A DNA stretch of 64,000 nucleotides from Lachnospiraceae bacterium (GTDB lineage Bacteria; Bacillota; Clostridia; Lachnospirales; Lachnospiraceae). A model generated the notes under the pieces. The model was given only the letters and a program-made list of their open reading frames with translations, did no database searches and was not told the DNA's origin. A program made the position numbers and the translations under genes. Where the stretch lies: NCBI GenBank assembly GCA_910576125.1, contig CAJTHM010000021.1:1-64000 (forward strand), in the 5' to 3' direction. This document shows, one piece after another, positions 58,082 through 64,000 of this stretch; position 1 is the first letter of the stretch, and the number at the start of each line of letters is the position of its first letter.

Positions 58082-58303
58082 TTTGATTTCCTCTCTTTCC
58101 GGATATTTCAGCATCTTCTGTCAACATTATACCATGATATGAAGATTATACCACAATTCCTTGCGTCCTGGCGCATATGAAATCAGAAGCTGCCAATATT
58201 TTTTCCCGGAGGGACCGTTTTTATGACAGAGGACGGATATGACTGCCGGGGATTTTGGCTTCGTCCGCCAGGCAGATCTCATCCGGTTCCCCAATCCGGC
58301 ATG

Positions 58304-58332
58304 TTGACAGATAATTTTCGGCCCGGTATAAT
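58304..58332 (+). promoter_or_regulatory. Perfect consensus promoter of the mannosidase gene
   Basis: TTGACA (58304-58309), a 17-base spacer and TATAAT (58327-58332): both hexamers are perfect sigma-A consensus. It gives a leader of about 85 bases. The gap between the divergent genes (58082-58422) holds no gene that I can support. Confidence 0.85.
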
Positions 58333-58422
58333 GGGGAAAGACAGCGCTGCCGGACAATCCGGACAGGTTTCCCGGGAAAGAATTCGCCTGTGCAGACAGG
58401 CAGCGGATGAAAGGAGAAAGAG

Positions 58423-59706
58423 ATGAACGTACCGAAAGTATTGAAAGAAAGGGCTGCGAAGTTGGAGGCGTACTATCAGAGCCACTACGAGGCCCTGGCG
58501 CCGCTGGCCGCCCAGTGCTTCCTGAACACCATGGAGACCACAGTGAAAGAGCTGGCGGACGGCACCCATTTCGTCATAACGGGGGACATCCCGGCCATGT
58601 GGCTTAGGGATTCCGCGGCTCAGGTCAGGCCCTATGTGAAGTACGCCAAAGACGACGCCGACCTGCAGAAGATTCTGGAGAGCATCATCGTCAAGCAGGC
58701 GCAGCTTGTCTGCGTGGACCCTTACGCCAACGCGTTCAACGAGAGCGCCAACGGCGCGGGGGCGGGATATGAGGACGAGACCCGGCAAAATGACCATGTA
58801 TGGGAGCGCAAATACGAGGTGGATTCCCTGTGCGCGCCGCTCTATCTGGGATACTGCTACTGGAAAGAGACAGGAATCGACAAGATATTTACGGCAGAAT
58901 ATCACGAGATGATTCGAAAAATCGTCCATGTCTTCACCACGGAGCAGGACCACAGGAATTCTCCTTATACGTTCCGGCGCTACCATTGCGTGAAGACGGA
59001 CACATTGCCCTGCAAGGGAAAGGGCCGTCCTGTGAACGTTACCGGCATGACCTGGTCGGGCTTCCGCCCCTCCGATGACAGCTGTTGCTTTGGCTACCTG
59101 GTTCCCTCGAACATGATGGCGGTGAAAGCCCTGGGCTATGCGGAAGAGATCTGCAGAGATTGCCTTGGGGATGAGGCGCTGGCCGGGCAGTGCAGGGAGC
59201 TTGCGGAGGAGATTCGGGACGGCATCGAGACCTACGCGGTGGTGGAGCATCCCGGGTACGGCAGGATATACGCCTATGAGACGGACGGCTACGGCAACCA
59301 TATCCTCATGGACGATGCCAATTCCCCCAGCCTGCTGGCCATGCCCTATCTGGGATATTGCGATAAAGAAGATGCGCTATACCGGAATACCAGAAAGTTC
59401 CTCCTGTCCGCGGACAATCCCTACTATTATGAGGGAAAACTGGCGAAAGGAATGGGAAGCCCCCACACTCCCGCTGGCTATGTGTGGCATATCGGCATCG
59501 TCATGCAGGCCCTGACTTCCGACAGCAGGGAGGAGATATTGGAGTGTCTGGACATGCTGGCGAAGACCCATGCGGGAACCAACTACATGCACGAGTCTTT
59601 CAACCCCTCCGCGCCGGAGGAGTTCACCAGGTCCTGGTTCGCCTGGGCCAACACCCTGTTCGCGGAGCTGCTGGACAGGCTGATGGCAGAGGGCTTTTTT
59701 GAGTAA
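58423..59706 (+). CDS. GH125 exo-alpha-1,6-mannosidase
   Basis: A 427-residue (alpha/alpha)6-barrel enzyme of the GH125 (DUF1237) family: CFLNTMETTVKEL, GDIPAMWLRDSAAQVRPYV, AFNESANGAG, WERKYEVDSLCAPLYLGYCYW, GMTWSGFRPSDD and the C-terminal HESFNPSAPEEFTRSWFAWANTLF. Family members remove alpha-1,6-linked mannose from N-glycan-like chains without metal. It has no signal peptide, so its substrates must be imported. GGAGAAAGAG precedes the ATG. A perfect consensus promoter is upstream. Confidence 0.94.
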   Translation: MNVPKVLKERAAKLEAYYQSHYEALAPLAAQCFLNTMETTVKELADGTHFVITGDIPAMWLRDSAAQVRPYVKYAKDDADLQKILESIIVKQAQLVCVDPYANAFNESANGAGAGYEDETRQNDHVWERKYEVDSLCAPLYLGYCYWKETGIDKIFTAEYHEMIRKIVHVFTTEQDHRNSPYTFRRYHCVKTDTLPCKGKGRPVNVTGMTWSGFRPSDDSCCFGYLVPSNMMAVKALGYAEEICRDCLGDEALAGQCRELAEEIRDGIETYAVVEHPGYGRIYAYETDGYGNHILMDDANSPSLLAMPYLGYCDKEDALYRNTRKFLLSADNPYYYEGKLAKGMGSPHTPAGYVWHIGIVMQALTSDSREEILECLDMLAKTHAGTNYMHESFNPSAPEEFTRSWFAWANTLFAELLDRLMAEGFFE

Positions 59707-59792
59707 GGATGCCGGTTGTCTGGATATCCGGAAGAAGCCTGCCGGAGGGCGGAGCGGCGGTTTTTCCCGGGGAGGCGATTGCCTTGGGTCTG

Positions 59793-60359
59793 TCAGTAGG
59801 GCCCGAACCCGCTCTCCAGGATGCCGCCGCAGATGTCCGCCATTGTCTTTGGGTCAGGCGGCTCCGGCTGGGTCAGCCAGGATTCGATGACCCCGATGCA
59901 GCCGGAGACCGCGAAGGATTCCATGTAACGGCTGTCCGGCCCGGCCCGCCTGGCCGCCAGGATGCTGTTCAGGCGTCCCTTCACCAGGTCTTTCAGGCGG
60001 TTCACGAAAGCCAGATCCCCATGGGGGCCCATCATGGCCCGCGCCACCACCCTGTGCCGTTCCAGGAACGAGAAGACCTCGAACAGGGTGGTGCGCGGGG
60101 AATGGACAGCCCCGTCGGGGGTCAGGGTCCTGTCGATGATTTCGTAGAATTCCACGAACAGCTCATCCTCTGTCTGTGCCAGCATGTCATAGACATCGCC
60201 GTAATGCAGATAGAAAGTCCCCCTGTTGATGTCCGCTAAATCGGACAGCTCCTTCACGGAGATGTCCTTAATATCCTTTGTCTCCATCAATTCCATCAGT
60301 CCCTGGAGCAGCAGGGCCTTTGTCCTCCGGACCCTGCGGTCTGTTTTTTTGTCTGCCAT
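59793..60359 (-). CDS. TetR-family transcriptional regulator
   Basis: A 188-residue repressor. Residues about 8-55 form the TetR helix-turn-helix (RRTKALLLQGLMELM, DISVKELSDLADINRGTFYLHY). The C-terminal helical ligand domain (60-188) includes LFEVFSFLERHRVVARAMMG, similar to regulators of Clostridia with an unknown ligand. It is divergent from the MMPL transporter gene and probably represses it. ATG 60359 follows AGAGGAACCAT. A longer frame to 60476 lacks a site. Confidence 0.88.
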   Translation of the reverse strand: MADKKTDRRVRRTKALLLQGLMELMETKDIKDISVKELSDLADINRGTFYLHYGDVYDMLAQTEDELFVEFYEIIDRTLTPDGAVHSPRTTLFEVFSFLERHRVVARAMMGPHGDLAFVNRLKDLVKGRLNSILAARRAGPDSRYMESFAVSGCIGVIESWLTQPEPPDPKTMADICGGILESGFGPY

Positions 60360-60574
60360 ATGGTTCCTCTGCCTTTCCTGACGCCCCGGATTTTCTGCGG
60401 GTGTCTTTTTGTGTCCATTTCTAAACATTTTATAAATAAACGGCACATGAAGCGCGAAATGTCTAAAAACGCACATTATGAAAAAAACTGTTTATTGCCA
60501 TCTGCCATATTTTCATTATAATTACTTTTGAAAGAAAAATCAACTGTTGTTCAGTAAAAGACAAAAATATGGTT

Positions 60575-60595
60575 TATGGACAGAAGTCGTCCATA
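60575..60595. promoter_or_regulatory. Candidate TetR operator
   Basis: TATGGAC (60575-60581) and GTCCATA (60589-60595) are inverted repeats with a 7-base centre, in the gap between the divergent TetR and MMPL genes. Size and place fit a TetR-dimer site. Confidence 0.5.
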
Positions 60596-60634
60596 TGCAC
60601 GGATGCCTGACAGCAGGGAAAGTGTGGGGCTTTT

Positions 60635-63313
60635 ATGGAAAAAGAGAAAAAAGACGATTCCTTTATGATGAAGCTGGCCACTTTGATCGTGGATAAGCGG
60701 AAAGGATTCTATCTGGTTTTTATTCTGCTGATTGTGTACAGCGTCCTCTCCATGAATAAGGTGAAAGTCAATAATGACCTTACCTCCTATCTGCCGGACA
60801 GCACGGAGACGCGCCAGGGACTGGATCTGATGGGGGAGCAGTTCATCACTTACGGCACCGCCCGCATCATGGTGTGCAATATCACCTTTGAGGAGGCGGA
60901 GCGGCTGGCGGAGGACATCCGGGAGATGGACGGGGTCAGCATGCTGGATTTCGAGGACAGCGAGGCGTATTACCACGACATGGATGCGCTGTTCAAAGTC
61001 ACCTTTGACGGGGAGGCGGGGGATCAGGCCGCGCAGGAGTATCTGAATGGCGTCCTGGAGGCTCTGGACGGGTATGATGTCTATTACTCCTCCGATATCG
61101 GACAGGAAGAGCGGGACGCGGCAGATTTGAATCATGACATGGTTGTCATTTTGCTGCTGGCGGGCGTGGTCATCGTGGCGGTGCTTCTGTTCACCTCCAC
61201 CACCTACGCGGAGATTCCCGTATTCCTGATGACTTTCATTGTGGCGGCGATCCTGAACAAGGGCACCAACTACTGGTTCGGCACCATCAGCTTCGTCACG
61301 GACTCCATCGCGGTGGTGCTGCAGCTGGCGCTGGCAGTGGACTATGCCATCATCCTCTGCCACCGTTTCATGGAGGAGCACGAGGACAAGGATGCCAGGG
61401 AGGCTGTGATCGTGGCCCTGAGCAAGGCCATCCCGGAGATTTCCTCCAGCTCCCTGACCACTGTGTCCGGCATGGTGGCCATGATGTTCATGCAGTTTCG
61501 GATTGGCTACGATATGGGCATCGTGCTGGCAAAGGCCATCCTGCTGAGCCTGTTTTCCGTGTTCTTCCTGATGCCGGGATTGCTCCTGACCTTTGCGGGT
61601 GCCATTGACCGCTCCCACCACAAGAGCTTCGTGCCGAAGATTACGGCGGTGGGACAATTCTGCGTACATACCAGATTCATCGTGCCTCCCCTGCTGGTGG
61701 CGGCGGTGATTACCGGGGCCATCCTTTCCGGCAGGGCCCAATATGTGTACGATGTCAACACCCTGAAGTCCAAGACCATGAGTGAAAATAAATTTTCGGT
61801 GGAAATGGTGAACCAGAATTTCGGAACCGTGAATCAGCTGGCGGTCATCGTGCCTGATGGGGATTACGAGAAAGAGGGGCAGGTGCTGCGGGAGCTGGAG
61901 TGCCTGCCGGAGGTGAATTCCTGCATGGGCCTGGCCAATATCGAGGCCATGGACGGCTATGTCCTGACCCGGCTGCTCTCCCCCAGGGAGTTCGCGGAGC
62001 TGATTGACATGGACATCGAGGTGGCGGATCTCCTTTATTCCGCCTACGCGGTGGATGACAGCAATTATGGGGCGCTTCTGGGAGGCTTGAACGAATACAA
62101 GGTGCCGCTGATTGATATGTTCCTGTTCATCTATGACCAGAAAGAGCGGGGGAACATTACGCTGGAGGAGGATCTGGAGGAGACCATGGCGGACGCCTAC
62201 TCCCAGATCAGCATCGCCAAAGACCAGCTGCTGGGGGAGGACTGCAGCCGATTCGTCCTGGAGCTGTCCGTGCCTCTGGAGGGGGATGAGACCTACGCCG
62301 CGCTGGACAGGATACGGGGCGTGGTGGCAAAGTATTACGATTATGATGACATTTATCTGGTGGGCAATTCCACCAGCAACAGGGACTTGAGCGATTCTTT
62401 CAGCATGGACAATAATACCGTCACGATTCTGACGGCGCTGTTCGTCATGGTAATCCTGCTGTTCACTTTCCAGTCGGCGGGCCTGCCGGTGCTGCTGGTA
62501 GTGACCATCCAGGGAAGCACCTGGCTGAATTTCTCCATGCCGTACCTTACCGGGGATGTGGTATACTTCCTGGGATATCTGGTGGTATCGGCCATCCAGA
62601 TGGGAGCGACAATTGACTATGCTATTGTAATCACAAGCCGCTACATGGATCTGAAGACCTATATGCCGATTAAAAAGGCCATCGTGGAGACCCTGAACCA
62701 GGCGTTCCCCACCATTGTGACCAGCGGTTCCATGCTGGTGGCGGCAGGATTCATCATCAGCAATGTGTCCACTAACGCGGTGGTGGCCGCCATCGGCCTG
62801 GCTCTGGGCAGAGGCACATTGACGTCCATCGGCCTGGTGCTGCTGGCGCTGCCCCAGACACTCCTGATTGGCGACATCATCATTGAAAAGACTGCGTTCA
62901 CCTTAAGGCGTGAGACGGTCAAGCCGCTTCCGGCAGGGGGCAGAATCAGGATGAGCGGCCATATCAAGGGCTATGTGAACGGCGTCATAGAGGGAGATTT
63001 CACCGGCTTGATCGACGGCGAGATGGGCGCGGTGGTCCGGGCCAGGGATACGGTGGAGCAGATGCGGCAGAATGTTCCGGTACAGGAGGCGCCGCCCAGG
63101 CTTGAAGCGGCTGATGAAGCGGAGGGCGGGGACATACGGATCGTTTCGTGCGGAAATGGGAAAGAGCAGGAGGCAGCAGATGATTCTTCCGGCATGCCGG
63201 AGGATGGAAGGGCGCATGCTTCCTGGAACAGGACAGAGAGTGACAAGGAGACAGAATCCGCGCGCGTACAGAAAGGCGAGGAAGAGGAGGCGGCGAATCA
63301 TGATGAGAGATAA
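60635..63313 (+). CDS. MMPL/RND-type transporter
   Basis: An 892-residue membrane protein with twelve expected helices in two similar halves. Each half has an outside domain and an SSD-like five-helix bundle (first NYWFGTISFVTDSIAVVLQLALAVDY, later FLGYLVVSAIQMGATIDYAIVITSRYM, each with an Asp in helix 4, as in proton-driven MMPL proteins). The last ~150 residues are a cytoplasmic, charged tail. It exports lipids, peptides or drugs; the cargo is unknown. The divergent TetR gene is its probable regulator. It overlaps the next gene by 14 bases. Confidence 0.9.
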   Translation: MEKEKKDDSFMMKLATLIVDKRKGFYLVFILLIVYSVLSMNKVKVNNDLTSYLPDSTETRQGLDLMGEQFITYGTARIMVCNITFEEAERLAEDIREMDGVSMLDFEDSEAYYHDMDALFKVTFDGEAGDQAAQEYLNGVLEALDGYDVYYSSDIGQEERDAADLNHDMVVILLLAGVVIVAVLLFTSTTYAEIPVFLMTFIVAAILNKGTNYWFGTISFVTDSIAVVLQLALAVDYAIILCHRFMEEHEDKDAREAVIVALSKAIPEISSSSLTTVSGMVAMMFMQFRIGYDMGIVLAKAILLSLFSVFFLMPGLLLTFAGAIDRSHHKSFVPKITAVGQFCVHTRFIVPPLLVAAVITGAILSGRAQYVYDVNTLKSKTMSENKFSVEMVNQNFGTVNQLAVIVPDGDYEKEGQVLRELECLPEVNSCMGLANIEAMDGYVLTRLLSPREFAELIDMDIEVADLLYSAYAVDDSNYGALLGGLNEYKVPLIDMFLFIYDQKERGNITLEEDLEETMADAYSQISIAKDQLLGEDCSRFVLELSVPLEGDETYAALDRIRGVVAKYYDYDDIYLVGNSTSNRDLSDSFSMDNNTVTILTALFVMVILLFTFQSAGLPVLLVVTIQGSTWLNFSMPYLTGDVVYFLGYLVVSAIQMGATIDYAIVITSRYMDLKTYMPIKKAIVETLNQAFPTIVTSGSMLVAAGFIISNVSTNAVVAAIGLALGRGTLTSIGLVLLALPQTLLIGDIIIEKTAFTLRRETVKPLPAGGRIRMSGHIKGYVNGVIEGDFTGLIDGEMGAVVRARDTVEQMRQNVPVQEAPPRLEAADEAEGGDIRIVSCGNGKEQEAADDSSGMPEDGRAHASWNRTESDKETESARVQKGEEEEAANHDER

Positions 63314-64000
63314 AGGCAGATGGATGACAGGGGTTTCTTTCGTTCTGGCCGGAATCCTGACATGGCAGTGCGCGCTGCCCGCATCGGCTGCGGAGAGCAT
63401 TGCGTTTGGACAGCTGATGTCCGGGGAGAATGCCCGGGCGGAGCGGCTGCCGGAGAGCGAATATATTACGATATCGATTTCTGCTGAGGAGGATCTGGCG
63501 GCTCTGGCGCAGGACTGCCGGCTGGATGCCTGGTCCCGGGATAAATACGTCAGCCTGGAGAATGATATTATCCTGGAGGAATACAGGAACCTTTCCATTC
63601 CCAGCTTTGGCGGAATCTTTGACGGCGGCGGACATGCGATTTCCGGGCTGGAACTTGAGGAGGAGGGCTCTGCCATGGGACTGTTCCGCTATGTGCAGGA
63701 TGGGGGCGTGGTGCGGAATCTGTCCCTGTCCGGGAATGCGGCTCCCGGCGGCAGCAAGAGCCAAATCGGGCTTCTGGCCGGCGTCAATTACGGCAGGATC
63801 GAGAACTGCAGCGTTTCCGGCAGCGTAACCGGCGCCGGGGATGTGGGCGGCATCGCCGGCATCAATGAGGCCACAGGGGAAATCAGGCGCTGCCAGTCTG
63901 CGGCTTTCGTCACGGGAGACCATCAGGCGGGAGGTATCTGCGGCAGCAACTACGGGACGTTGAATAATTGTCAGAATTCCGGCAGCATCAATACTCACAG
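63300..64000 (+). CDS. Secreted GLUG-repeat-like protein (incomplete, runs off the window)
   Basis: A frame begins at ATG 63300 within the end of the MMPL gene (start could also be 63303) after GAGGAGG, and stays open to the last base. It has a signal peptide (VSFVLAGILTWQCALPASA, cut before AES). From about residue 90 it has repeats of the GLUG type: GIFDGGGHAISGLELEEEG, GLFRYVQDGGVVRNLSLSG, GLLAGVNYGRIENCSVSGSV, GGIAGINEATGEIRRCQSAA and GGICGSNYGTLNNCQNSGSI. These repeats build a beta-solenoid in surface proteins. At least 233 residues are visible. Confidence 0.85.
   Translation, partial: MMRDKGRWMTGVSFVLAGILTWQCALPASAAESIAFGQLMSGENARAERLPESEYITISISAEEDLAALAQDCRLDAWSRDKYVSLENDIILEEYRNLSIPSFGGIFDGGGHAISGLELEEEGSAMGLFRYVQDGGVVRNLSLSGNAAPGGSKSQIGLLAGVNYGRIENCSVSGSVTGAGDVGGIAGINEATGEIRRCQSAAFVTGDHQAGGICGSNYGTLNNCQNSGSINTH

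Overview
The window comes from a low-to-mid-GC Firmicute, most likely a gut Lachnospiraceae (Clostridia). I base this on family resemblance, not on a database search. The signs are strong GGAGG ribosome binding sites, a Clostridia-like SRP RNA without a visible Alu domain, a split transketolase, a YesL/MsmX-type sugar-import context, many plant- or host-glycan enzymes, a Uma2 protein and Lachnospiraceae-style orphan proteins. The first ~13 kb is AT-richer accessory DNA. From ~13.5 kb onward the DNA is GC-richer, ordinary chromosome.

Accessory region (1-13.5 kb). It holds a frameshifted membrane protein gene, a ribbon-helix-helix protein, a RelB-YoeB toxin-antitoxin pair with a structured leader, several GNAT acetyltransferases (one truncated) and an XRE regulator. 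Next comes an AT-rich cassette (about 4.77-10.27 kb) bracketed by a near-identical 16-base repeat: a yjdF riboswitch and yjdF, a two-gene DNA methyltransferase plus PD-(D/E)XK nuclease system, a HicA-like stub, a P-loop kinase and a GNAT enzyme. After it lie a lipoprotein, an ABM-type monooxygenase, a DUF2262-like protein and several decayed gene fragments.

13.5-28 kb. An OmpR/intramembrane-sensing kinase pair and an FtsX-type ABC transporter are each preceded by an almost identical two-box operator with matching spacing to the -10 element, which suggests one autoregulated regulon. Then follow a membrane-anchored Mrr-like nuclease, a DUF885 hydrolase read divergently from a pentose operon (FGGY kinase, AraD, split transketolase, SDR), and an AgrC/AgrA-like pair whose kinase has no membrane domain.

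28-45 kb. A heterodimeric ABC exporter diverges from the AgrC/A pair. It is followed by a membrane-anchored amidase, ribulose-phosphate 3-epimerase, an orphan protein, metG, an S33 hydrolase, a GNAT enzyme, YesL, the MsmX/UgpC-type ATPase, a PucR/CdaR-like regulator, a 19-bp tandem repeat, a DUF6128-like protein and a radical SAM activase-like protein. The SRP RNA gene lies at 45.0-45.15 kb on the minus strand with a consensus promoter.

45-64 kb. Here are an SGNH hydrolase with an internal deletion, a flavin reductase, an acyltransferase fused to a zinc ribbon, tadA, a GH106-like rhamnosidase with rhamnose mutarotase, an SPFH/RHH pair, a GH2 beta-galactosidase, Uma2, D-lactate dehydrogenase, a GH125 mannosidase, a TetR/MMPL pair and the start of a secreted GLUG-repeat-like protein that runs off the window. 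The carbohydrate genes point to a saccharolytic fermenter that trims glycans (mannosidase, galactosidase, rhamnosidase), feeds pentose phosphates through transketolase and the 3-epimerase, and makes lactate.
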